From VXNE01 sp965206615 (lineage in GTDB: Bacteria > Pseudomonadota > Gammaproteobacteria > Pseudomonadales > Azotimanducaceae), in NCBI GenBank assembly GCA_965206615.1, contig CBDBKI010000005.1, positions 2,418,001-2,482,000 of the forward strand: a stretch of DNA of 64,000 nucleotides, given 5' to 3'. Made by a program: the position numbers and the translations under genes. This document shows, piece by piece, positions 50,177 through 57,300 of the stretch. A model generated the notes under the pieces. That model had not been told where the DNA came from and ran no database searches. It saw only the letters and a list, made by a program, of their open reading frames with translations. Position 1 is the stretch's first letter. Each line of letters starts with the position of its first letter.

Positions 50177-51040
50177 ATGAGTGTGGAAGGACGCGTAGCG
50201 ATCGTGACGGGCGCCGGCGGAGGTCTCGGCCGGTCTCATGCGCTGCTGCTGGCCGAACACGGCGCCAGGGTGGTCGTGAACGACCTCGGCGGCAACGTCG
50301 ACGGCAGCGGTCGGGGCGATATGGCCGACCAGGTGGTCGAGGAGATTCGCGCCAATGGCGGCGCAGCCGTTGCCAACAAGGCGAGCGTGGCGGATCGGGA
50401 CGGGGCGAGGAGCATCGTCGAGGACGCGGTACGGGCCTTCGGGACCGTCGACATCGTCGTCAACAACGCGGGGATCCTGCGCGACAGGTCCTTCAAGAAG
50501 ATGACCCTCGACGAGTGGGACATCGTCATCAACGTGCACCTGAACGGCAGCGCGTACGTCACCTGGCACGCCTGGCCGATCATGTACGAGCAGAACTATG
50601 GACGGGTGGTCTTCACGTCCTCGGTGTCCGGCATCTTCGGCAGCTTCGGCCAGGCCAACTACGGCGCCGCCAAGATGGGAATGCTGGGACTCATGAACAA
50701 CCTCGCCCGCGAGGGCGCCTCGCACAACGTTCACACCAACTGCCTGTCACCGGGGGCGGCGACGCGCATGACCGCGAGCGTCCCGGGCAGCACCATCGAT
50801 GCGGACAATCCGGAGGCGGACAACCATCCGGGGCTCGTGAGCCCGGCGGTGCTCCATCTCGCCGGTGAGGACGCCCCCAACGGACGCGTCATCCAGGCGA
50901 TGCGGGGCCGGTTCTCGTCGAACGTGATGTACTCGAACACCGGTATCGACCTCGGCGCGGACGCCTCGTTCGAGGCGCTCGAAGCCCGCATCGACACGGT
51001 GCTCGACATGTCGGAAGCCACGTCGGGCAGCAGCTTGTAG
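50177..51040 (+). CDS. short-chain dehydrogenase, HSD17B4/MFE-2-like
   Basis: A 287-residue SDR. The cofactor motif is VTGAGGGLGRSHALLLAEHG, then VVNDLGGNVDGSG (Asp for NAD), VNNAGILRDRSF, and the catalytic SSVSGIFGSFGQANYGAAK (Ser, Tyr, Lys). NDLGG and RDRSF are typical of the 3-hydroxyacyl-CoA dehydrogenase domain of multifunctional enzyme type 2, so beta-oxidation of branched or sterol-type acyl-CoA is likely. The ribosome site AAGGGAGG is 9 bp from ATG 50177. The TAG stop at 51038-51040 is part of the GTAG end of a REP-like element, so the last residues may have been altered by insertion. Confidence 0.92.
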   Translation: MSVEGRVAIVTGAGGGLGRSHALLLAEHGARVVVNDLGGNVDGSGRGDMADQVVEEIRANGGAAVANKASVADRDGARSIVEDAVRAFGTVDIVVNNAGILRDRSFKKMTLDEWDIVINVHLNGSAYVTWHAWPIMYEQNYGRVVFTSSVSGIFGSFGQANYGAAKMGMLGLMNNLAREGASHNVHTNCLSPGAATRMTASVPGSTIDADNPEADNHPGLVSPAVLHLAGEDAPNGRVIQAMRGRFSSNVMYSNTGIDLGADASFEALEARIDTVLDMSEATSGSSL

Positions 51041-51183
51041 GGGACGGGCTTGTCCCGTCCCGGCGCGACCTGCGGTCGCGGCGCGACCTATGGGTCGCGT
51101 TGCAGTTTCGCTGGCGCGAAACTGCGCGTTGACGACGAGGTTCCGCGACTTCGGGGACGGGCGACCACAAGGGTCGCCCCTAC
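51037..51183. repeat. REP/BIME-like element 7 (147 bp, long form)
   Basis: Both outer arms are consensus. The interior has the same 10-bp hairpin (GCAGTTTCGC) as element 5, with an extra tandem copy of GGCGCGACCT near 51060-51090. It lies between convergent SDR and cysS genes and provides the SDR stop codon. Confidence 0.9.
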
Positions 51184-51270
51184 ATGTGACGTGCCGAATC
51201 AGCGGCGAGCGGATTTGTTCCATGCGAGAGCGCGGGAACGCCGTCTCGCGTGCTTGGCGTTGGTGAGGAC

Positions 51271-51317
51271 GTATTGGACAATGTGATCGACATTGTCCAA
51301 TACCCTGTAACACAGGG
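51271..51317. repeat. perfect 13-bp AT-rich palindrome plus adjacent small hairpin
   Basis: TATTGGACAATGT and its exact complement flank the loop GATCG (51271-51301). CCCTGT and ACAGGG with loop AAC follow at once (51302-51316). It lies between the ends of the SDR and cysS genes. No T-tract on either strand, so it is not a typical intrinsic terminator. The composition is unlike the surroundings. Confidence 0.7.
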
Positions 51318-51333
51318 GCCTTGTCGCGAACCT

Positions 51334-52743
51334 CTACCTCGCGGACTCCTGGCGCGCCGCCCGCCAGCGGGTACCGTCCGCCGTATCCTCGAGTTCGATC
51401 CCCTGCGCCGCCAACTCGTCGCGGATGGCGTCCGCGCGTGCGAAGTCCCGGGCCGCGCGGGCGGCGGCACGTGCGGCGATGCGTGCCTCCACCCACTCCG
51501 CATCCACCTCCGCCCCGCGGCGGAAATGCTCGCGTGCCGACGCCGTCAGGATGCCGAGTAGCCAGCCGCCGGCGAGCAGTCGGTCGCGCGCGGCAGCGGC
51601 CATGGCCGGATCGCCGGTGGCGTGAATCTCCGTCGCGATGGCGTGCATGGCGGCGAGGGCGCGCGGGGTATTGAGGTCGTCGCAGAGCGGCTCGAGCACG
51701 GACTCCGGAAACGCCTCGGTCGGGGCGTCGCGCCAGGCGAGGGCGGTCGTGCCGTCGTCGGGTGCGTCGAGCAGGGCCTGGTAGAGGCTGTCGAGGCTCG
51801 CCCGGGCCTGCTGCAGGAGCCGCTCGGACCAGTCGAGCCCGTGCCGGTAGTGCCCGGAGAGCAGGGCGTAGCGCAGCGTCTCGCCGGAATGCTCCGCAAG
51901 CAGCGCCCGGATCGTCACGATGTTCCCGACGCTCTTCGACATCTTCTCGGCGCCGAAGCGCAGCATGCCGTTGTGCATCCAGTAGCGGACGTACTGCTGG
52001 CCGTCCTCGACGCAGGTTCCCTGGGCCAGTTCGTTCTCGTGGTGCGGGAACGTCAGGTCGCTGCCGCCCCCGTGGATGTCGATGGTCGGGCCGAGGTGCT
52101 GGCGGATCATCGCCGAGCATTCGATGTGCCAGCCCGGGCGCCCCCGGCCCCAGGGGCTGTCCCACCCGGGCAGCTCGGCGGTGGAGGGCTTCCACAGCAC
52201 GAAGTCCTTCGGGTCGCGCTTGTACGGCGCGACCTCGACGCGCGCGCCCTCCAGGATGTCTTCGAGCGACTGCTTCGAGAGCGTGCCGTAGTCCGGGTCG
52301 GAGGGCACGTCGAACAGGACGTGCCCAGCGGCTGCGTAGGCGTGCCCTCGGGCGATGAGGGACTCGATCATCGCGACGATCTCGGCGATGTGGTCCGTCG
52401 CGCGGGGCTCGACGTCCGGCGGCAGCGTGCCGAGCGCCGCGACGTCCTCGAGATAGCGCGCGGTGAAACGCTCGGTGAGGGCCTCGATGGCTTCGCCGTT
52501 CGCCAGCGCCGCGGCGTTGATCTTGTCCTCGACGTCGGTAATGTTGCGCACGTACGTCACCTTCTCGTAGCGGACCCGCAGGAGCCGCACGAAGACGTCG
52601 AACGCCACCGCCGGGAGACCGTTGCCGATGTGGACGAGGTCGTACACCGTCGGGCCGCAGACGTAGATCGTGACCTCGTCCGGAACGCGTGGCTCGAAGC
52701 GGCGTTTGGCGCCGCTGTAGGTGTCGTGAATGTGGATGTCCAT
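51334..52743 (-). CDS. cysS: cysteinyl-tRNA synthetase
   Basis: A 469-residue class I synthetase, normal length. The zinc/active site Cys is in VCGPTVYD (E. coli CPTVYD region, Cys about 29). The HIGH motif is HIGN here (DLVHIGNGLP), the known CysRS variation, and the KMSKS motif is EKMSKSVGN. GWHIECSAM carries another zinc Cys and THHENE-like FPHHENELAQ is present. Near the C-terminus AARAARDFARADAIRDEL is the usual anticodon-domain helix. Charges tRNA-Cys in the cytoplasm. It is on the minus strand and convergent with the SDR gene across a REP-like element. Confidence 0.96.
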   Translation of the reverse strand: MDIHIHDTYSGAKRRFEPRVPDEVTIYVCGPTVYDLVHIGNGLPAVAFDVFVRLLRVRYEKVTYVRNITDVEDKINAAALANGEAIEALTERFTARYLEDVAALGTLPPDVEPRATDHIAEIVAMIESLIARGHAYAAAGHVLFDVPSDPDYGTLSKQSLEDILEGARVEVAPYKRDPKDFVLWKPSTAELPGWDSPWGRGRPGWHIECSAMIRQHLGPTIDIHGGGSDLTFPHHENELAQGTCVEDGQQYVRYWMHNGMLRFGAEKMSKSVGNIVTIRALLAEHSGETLRYALLSGHYRHGLDWSERLLQQARASLDSLYQALLDAPDDGTTALAWRDAPTEAFPESVLEPLCDDLNTPRALAAMHAIATEIHATGDPAMAAAARDRLLAGGWLLGILTASAREHFRRGAEVDAEWVEARIAARAAARAARDFARADAIRDELAAQGIELEDTADGTRWRAARQESAR

Positions 52744-52932
52744 GCTGTCCGTACGAAGGTTGGGTGGCGGGGAGGCGCGCGGGCGCCGTCGGTTCAGGAC
52801 CGGCTCGGACAGGTACAGGGAAGTGCGCGGCAGAACATCGCGGGCATTATAGAGCCGCTGCCGGACGCCGGCGACGCTGGAGCAGCGCGGCCTTCCGACT
52901 ATCCGGTCGTGGGTCCGCTGGTCTACGCGCCA

Positions 52933-53424
52933 TCAGGGGGACAGGGATGAGCGCACCAGATAGAAGTCCTGGACCACGCTGGTCAAATCGATGCGTTGCG
53001 AGAGCAGAGTTCCGTGCGCGATCTGGTTGCGGACGTTGTAGTGCTTCATGGCGATCGCGTAGTGGTCGGGGGTACCTCCGCGTTCGAGGACGAGAGCCGC
53101 GCGGTCCTCGAAACGAAGGCCCGACAGTCTTCGATCTGCCGGGTTGTAGAGCGTCCATGCACGCCTTCGGCGCCAATCGGCGAGACTCTGCCCGCGTCTG
53201 ATGGCGTCTCGGCACGCGTCGTCTATCGCATCCTCAAGTTGGCCCCAGGCGAGGACGAAGTAGGCTTGGTCGTTGACCCGGAGTTTGTCTTCGATTCGCC
53301 GGGCTTGCGGTGAGTCGTTATTCCCCAAGGCATCGGCGCGCTGAGCCTCAAGCATGTTGTCTATCTCCGCGTACAACGCGGCGATGAAGGGGAGTTCGTT
53401 CACCCGAGTGCGCGTTGCAGCCAA
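52933..53424 (-). CDS. HEPN-like protein with RNxxxH motif
   Basis: A 163-residue helical protein of unknown family. Near the end, HYNVRNQIAHGTL gives an RNxxxH (Arg 132, Asn 133, His 137), the motif of HEPN RNases in toxin and antiphage systems. Upstream helices (YFVLAWGQLEDAIDDACRDAI is read as YFVLAWGQLEDAIDDACR) fit the four-helix HEPN plan. The start overlaps the partner gene by 25 bp, so the two are co-expressed. There is no nucleotidyltransferase (MNT) partner. RNase activity is inference from a short motif. Confidence 0.68.
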   Translation of the reverse strand: MAATRTRVNELPFIAALYAEIDNMLEAQRADALGNNDSPQARRIEDKLRVNDQAYFVLAWGQLEDAIDDACRDAIRRGQSLADWRRRRAWTLYNPADRRLSGLRFEDRAALVLERGGTPDHYAIAMKHYNVRNQIAHGTLLSQRIDLTSVVQDFYLVRSSLSP

Positions 53425-53837
53425 GTCTCGGATAGCGGCTCTTGATGTTTCCGGTCACGGGCAAGGCGGACGTGCCAAGTCGGGGACTCGAAACTCTCGG
53501 CCATATCGAGCAGAAGGTAGCGCTCGCCGCCGCGCGTCAAGTCGACGCGTCCGTTCGCGCCAATGATCCACAATCCTCGCGGCTCCAGCTCGGCCGTGTC
53601 ACCGGCTTCATGAGCCAATCGCAACGTGGGCATATCCTTGGCGGATACGCCAAACTTGCGCATCAGCTCCTCGTCCATGCATGTCGGTTCGCCGGGCGAG
53701 GCCGACCACCCATCGGGCAGCCAGTGCTCGATCTTCTCAAGGAGGTCGGAGACGCGCCGTGCCCAGTCGTCGACTCGGCGACGGACATGGGCAGCGTCTA
53801 TCTGGTCGTCGGTTACGTCGTCGAGAACGGTGCTCAC
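53400..53837 (-). CDS. unknown partner of the HEPN-like protein
   Basis: A 145-residue protein I do not recognise. An N-terminal helical region (RRRVDDWARRVSDLLEKIEHW) is followed by a beta-rich part (ELEPRGLWIIGANGRVDL, RYLLLDMAESFESPTW). RKFGVSAKDMPTL is a conserved-looking block. No DNA-binding HTH is evident. It is first of a two-gene unit with the HEPN-like gene (25-bp overlap), between cysS and the aminopeptidase gene, in DNA that is visibly less GC-rich than its neighbours. This could be a toxin-antitoxin or small defence unit, but the role is unproven. Confidence 0.65.
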   Translation of the reverse strand: MSTVLDDVTDDQIDAAHVRRRVDDWARRVSDLLEKIEHWLPDGWSASPGEPTCMDEELMRKFGVSAKDMPTLRLAHEAGDTAELEPRGLWIIGANGRVDLTRGGERYLLLDMAESFESPTWHVRLARDRKHQEPLSETWLQRALG

Positions 53838-53951
53838 GGTGGCACGATCCGGGCGCTATTGGTCGGAGCCGACTATGTAACATCAGGAGTCACGGTGGGC
53901 AAGTAGGTGTCCAACTCGTGTCCACCTCGCCTGCGCCATCCTCGCAGCCGA

Positions 53952-55316
53952 TCAGGTTGAACCGTACCGCTCCTCCAGGTACCCGTACGCGGCGCGCAGG
54001 CCCATGGCTTCGCCGCCGACGGGATGGCCGGGTCGGGCGCGCTGGTTCCAGGCCATGATGTCGAAGTGCACCCACGGCGTGTCGCCGACAAACCGCTCGA
54101 GGAACAGCGCCGCCGTGATCGCGCCGCCCTGGGGCACGGCGGGGGCGTTGACCATGTCCGCGACGTCGCTGTCGAGCAGGTTCCGGTACGGGGCGTGCAG
54201 CGGCATGCGCCAGACGGGGTCTTCGCAGCGCTGCCCGGCATCGAAGATGCCCCGCGCGACGGCGTCGTGCGTCGCGAACATCGCGGGCAGTTCGGTACCG
54301 AGGGCGACCCGGGCCGCGCCGGTCAGCGTCGCGAAGTCCACCAGCAACTGCGGTTCCTCCTCGCGCGCCAGCGCCAGCGCATCGCACAGGATGAGCCGCC
54401 CCTCGGCGTCGGTATTGTCCACCTCGATCGTGGTGCCGTCGTAGGCGCGCAACACGTCCCCGGGGCGATAGGCGTTCGACGCGACGGCGTTCTCGACCGT
54501 GGGGACGAGAATCCGCAGGGCCACCGGCAACCGGCGTGTGGCGATGAGCCGGGCGAGTCCGAGTACGTGCGCGGCGCCCCCCATGTCCTTCTTCATCCAC
54601 CGCATGCCGCTGGCGGACTTCAGGTCGAGCCCGCCACTGTCGAAGCACACGCCCTTGCCGACCAGCGTGACCTGCGGGTGCGCCGGGTCGCCCCAGCGCA
54701 GGTCGATCAGCCGGGGTTCCGAGGCGCTCGCGCGGCCGACGGCGTGGATGACGCGGAAGTTCTCGCGCAGGAGATCCTCGCCGGTCGTCACCGCGATCTG
54801 CATGCCGCAGGCGCACGCGAGCGCGCGGGCTGCGTGTTCGAGATCGTGCGGCAGCAGGTCACCGGCCGGTGTGTTCACCAGGTCCCGGCAGAGGGCGACG
54901 GCCTGCAGCTCGTCGAGTACGTCCGCGTCCCCCGGGTCAATCAGCAACCGGGCGGCGGGACGGTCCGCCGGCTTGTAGCGTTCGAATCGGTAGGCGCCGA
55001 GTCCCCAGCCGAGCAGCACGCGGTAGCGCGTGGCCGGGTCGAGGTCCGACGCGAGTCGATAGTCGCCCTCGACGAGTCTATTGGGCAGGTCGCCCAGCGA
55101 GGCCAGACCGGGTGTCTCCCCGACACCTGCCGCGACGCGCGCGGGTGCGCCGGCGGCGTTCGGCAACCATGCGAACTCACCGGGCTTTCCTGCGAAGCGC
55201 GCGCTGTCGAGCCACGCCCGTGCCCGATCGTCCTGTGTCGCACGCCAGTCGTCCAACGCGGCCGCGGCCACGAGGTCGATCGGCACGGCCGCCTCTATGG
55301 AATCGACGATGAGCAT
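53952..55316 (-). CDS. M17 leucyl aminopeptidase-family protein
   Basis: A 454-residue cytosolic aminopeptidase. The two-zinc site is clear: Lys and Asp in LVGKGVCFDSGGLDLKSA, Asp in MKKDMGGAAHVLG, and the M17 signature NTDAEGRLILCDAL. The N-terminal domain (1-150) is shorter and divergent, as in PepB/leucyl aminopeptidase relatives that form hexamers. C-terminal PWVHFDIMAWN and RAAYGYLEERY are standard. The start ATG 55316 begins MLIVDSIEAAVPIDL. It removes N-terminal residues from peptides, perhaps including those taken up by the peptide-type importer elsewhere in the window. Confidence 0.93.
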   Translation of the reverse strand: MLIVDSIEAAVPIDLVAAAALDDWRATQDDRARAWLDSARFAGKPGEFAWLPNAAGAPARVAAGVGETPGLASLGDLPNRLVEGDYRLASDLDPATRYRVLLGWGLGAYRFERYKPADRPAARLLIDPGDADVLDELQAVALCRDLVNTPAGDLLPHDLEHAARALACACGMQIAVTTGEDLLRENFRVIHAVGRASASEPRLIDLRWGDPAHPQVTLVGKGVCFDSGGLDLKSASGMRWMKKDMGGAAHVLGLARLIATRRLPVALRILVPTVENAVASNAYRPGDVLRAYDGTTIEVDNTDAEGRLILCDALALAREEEPQLLVDFATLTGAARVALGTELPAMFATHDAVARGIFDAGQRCEDPVWRMPLHAPYRNLLDSDVADMVNAPAVPQGGAITAALFLERFVGDTPWVHFDIMAWNQRARPGHPVGGEAMGLRAAYGYLEERYGST

Positions 55317-55376
55317 GACGCAGCTAACCCGACGTGCCCGGTTGCGCGCGCAAGGTCGTCTCGGGCGACTTGCGCA

Positions 55377-56357
55377 TCAGCCGAGGTATCGCGCCGGAAT
55401 CAGGCCGAGGTTGTTGCCCTCGAGAATCCGGTCCGCCCGGTAGCTCGAACGTACCAGCGGCCCCGCGGCAACTTCGATGAACCCGCGCGCCAGCCCCCAC
55501 TCGCGGTACGTGGCGAACTCGTCCGGGTGGACCCAGCGTTCCACCGGCAGGTGATTCGGCGTCGGCCGCAGGTACTGGCCGAGCGTCAGCACGTCGACGT
55601 TGGCGTCGCGCAGATCGTCCATCGCACGCTGCAGTTCGTCGTCCGTCTCGCCGAGACCCAGCATCAGGCTGGACTTCGTCAGCACGTCGTGCCGATGGGC
55701 CTTCGCGTGGCGCAGGACGCCCAGCGTGCGGGCGTATCCGGCGCGCGGGTCGCGCACGGGATGCGTGAGCCGTGCGACCGTCTCGAGGTTCTGTGCGAAG
55801 ACCGCGACACCGGCGTCCACGACCGTCTCCACCGCTGCGGGATCGCCGTTGAAGTCCGGCGTCAGGGCCTCGACCGCGGTCTCGGGGTTGGTCCGCCGGA
55901 TCGCCCGGATGCAGGCGGCGTAGTGGCCGGCGCCGCCGTCCGGCAGGTCGTCGCGGTCCACGGAGGTGAGCACGACGTACTGCAGCTGCATGAGTCGCAC
56001 GGACTGCGCGGCGTTGCCGGGTTCGTCCGGGTCGAGCCAGCCGCTCGGATTGCCCGTGTCGACCGAGCAGAAGCGGCACGCGCGCGTGCACACGGAGCCC
56101 ATGAGCATGATCGTGGCCGTGCCGTGGCTCCAGCACTCGCCGATGTTCGGGCAGTGGGATTCTTCGCAGACGGTGCTCAGGCGATGCTCGCGCACTGTGC
56201 TCCGGACTCCTTCGAAGCGCGGGCCGTGGGGCAGCCGGACACGCAGCCAGGGAGGCTTCGGTTCGCGCGCGAACGGGACCGACGGGTCGGCCTTGATGCC
56301 GTCCTTGATCGCCCGGATGCCCTGGGCGTTGCGGAATTTGACGCCGCTTTGCACCAT
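55377..56357 (-). CDS. lipA: lipoyl synthase
   Basis: A 326-residue radical-SAM enzyme that inserts two sulfurs into octanoyl groups on lipoate-dependent enzymes. The auxiliary cluster motif CEESHCPNIGEC (C-x4-C-x5-C) precedes the radical-SAM CTRACRFC (C-x3-C-x2-C). The late Ser of VRSSYRAD completes the auxiliary cluster. All three motifs are intact and length is normal. ATG 56357 opens MVQSGVKFRN. lipB is not adjacent, which is unusual relative to E. coli but common elsewhere. The next gene on this strand upstream is a NADAR protein. Confidence 0.96.
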   Translation of the reverse strand: MVQSGVKFRNAQGIRAIKDGIKADPSVPFAREPKPPWLRVRLPHGPRFEGVRSTVREHRLSTVCEESHCPNIGECWSHGTATIMLMGSVCTRACRFCSVDTGNPSGWLDPDEPGNAAQSVRLMQLQYVVLTSVDRDDLPDGGAGHYAACIRAIRRTNPETAVEALTPDFNGDPAAVETVVDAGVAVFAQNLETVARLTHPVRDPRAGYARTLGVLRHAKAHRHDVLTKSSLMLGLGETDDELQRAMDDLRDANVDVLTLGQYLRPTPNHLPVERWVHPDEFATYREWGLARGFIEVAAGPLVRSSYRADRILEGNNLGLIPARYLG

Positions 56358-56414
56358 GCACGCTATTGTACTGCCGATTGCGGGTCGGACTTCGCGGGAC
56401 GGGAGCCTGCCGGT

Positions 56415-56891
56415 CTATGCGCCGGTACCGGCCTCCTCGGCATGCAATCGCGCCCGGACGCTCATCAGCACCTTGCCGTAGGCGTTCTTTCCGCGGGTGT
56501 CCCGTCCGCACCCCCAGTAGTAGTCGTACTGGCTGGTCTCGATGATCCGCCTGTCGGTGGTATCGAGCAGCGCAGCGGCGACCTCCTCGTGGCTGCGGCA
56601 GCGGGTGTAGATGCCACGCGTCATGTACACCTCCTTCACGTCGTCCCAGTCCTTGCGGACGCGGCGCCGGTTGCGGCGGGCGATCTTCTGCGCGGCCCGG
56701 GGATGCTCGGCCGTGCGGATACGCTCGCGCAGCTCCGCCGACTCGAACTGCATGCCGTGGAAGTAGTGCGCGACGGACGGCCAGTCGGCTCCGTCGAGGT
56801 GGAAGGCGCACTTCGAGAAGGTCGACAGGGGATCGTTGGCGTCCTCCATCGACACCAGGACGGCATCCGCGTCGATGGGTTCGAAGGCCAT
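56415..56891 (-). CDS. NADAR-family protein (YbiA-like N-glycosidase)
   Basis: A 158-residue protein. The motifs DPLSTFSKCAFHLDG, SVAHYFHGMQF and YDYYWGCGRDTRGKNAYGK (WGxGxxxxGxNxxG), then VLMSVRARL, match the NADAR domain, whose members cleave N-glycosidic bonds in ADP-ribose or riboflavin-pathway intermediates. ATG 56891 is used because the upstream frame to 56978 overlaps the next gene's tail without family sequence. It is close to lipA and a small membrane protein on the same strand. The precise substrate is unresolved. Confidence 0.88.
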   Translation of the reverse strand: MAFEPIDADAVLVSMEDANDPLSTFSKCAFHLDGADWPSVAHYFHGMQFESAELRERIRTAEHPRAAQKIARRNRRRVRKDWDDVKEVYMTRGIYTRCRSHEEVAAALLDTTDRRIIETSQYDYYWGCGRDTRGKNAYGKVLMSVRARLHAEEAGTGA

Positions 56892-56919
56892 GCAGCGTCG
56901 CTTTGGGAACGGAGCCCGA

Positions 56920-57291
56920 TCAGACGGCCGCGTAGAAGACAAACGCTCCGACGACGGCGGCGCCGGCGCCGATGCCACGCAACGCCCCGGGCGGCCAGGC
57001 GGGTACCCGGTCGAGCCACTGCTGCAGCGTCGCCCGACTCATGAGCAGCGGGACAATCCCGGAGAACACCGACAGCATGGCCAGCACCTGGATCGCCAGG
57101 GAGAACTTCGTCTGGTACGCCGCGAAGTAGAGGATGATCCCGATGGCGAAGCGGCCGTAGGCGGCCAGATACCGCATGCCCTCGGAGAAGGTCACGCCGC
57201 CCGCCATCGCCGCCATGCGCGCGGGCGCGGCCAGACCGAAGAGGCCGACCGCGACCATGAACAGCCCGAGCACCATCACGAAGTAGACCAT
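56920..57291 (-). CDS. small integral membrane protein
   Basis: A 123-residue protein with four predicted helices (about 4-22, 40-60, 64-84 and 100-122). YFVMVLGLFMVAVGLFGL opens the first helix directly after the start, and AIGIILYFAAYQTKFSLAIQ links the second and third. There are no enzymatic motifs or cysteines. It lies 28 bp upstream of the NADAR gene and 9 bp after the AidB-like gene, so it is probably co-transcribed. Function unknown. Confidence 0.75.
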   Translation of the reverse strand: MVYFVMVLGLFMVAVGLFGLAAPARMAAMAGGVTFSEGMRYLAAYGRFAIGIILYFAAYQTKFSLAIQVLAMLSVFSGIVPLLMSRATLQQWLDRVPAWPPGALRGIGAGAAVVGAFVFYAAV

Positions 57292-57300
57292 GCGGGTATC

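Noticed and set aside
51271..51317. Intrinsic terminator for cysS or the SDR gene
   Set aside because: No T-tract after the stem on either strand.
53952..57044. Very long plus-strand frame (1006 codons from 54024)
   Set aside because: It is antisense to the aminopeptidase, lipA and NADAR genes, all of which have intact motifs.
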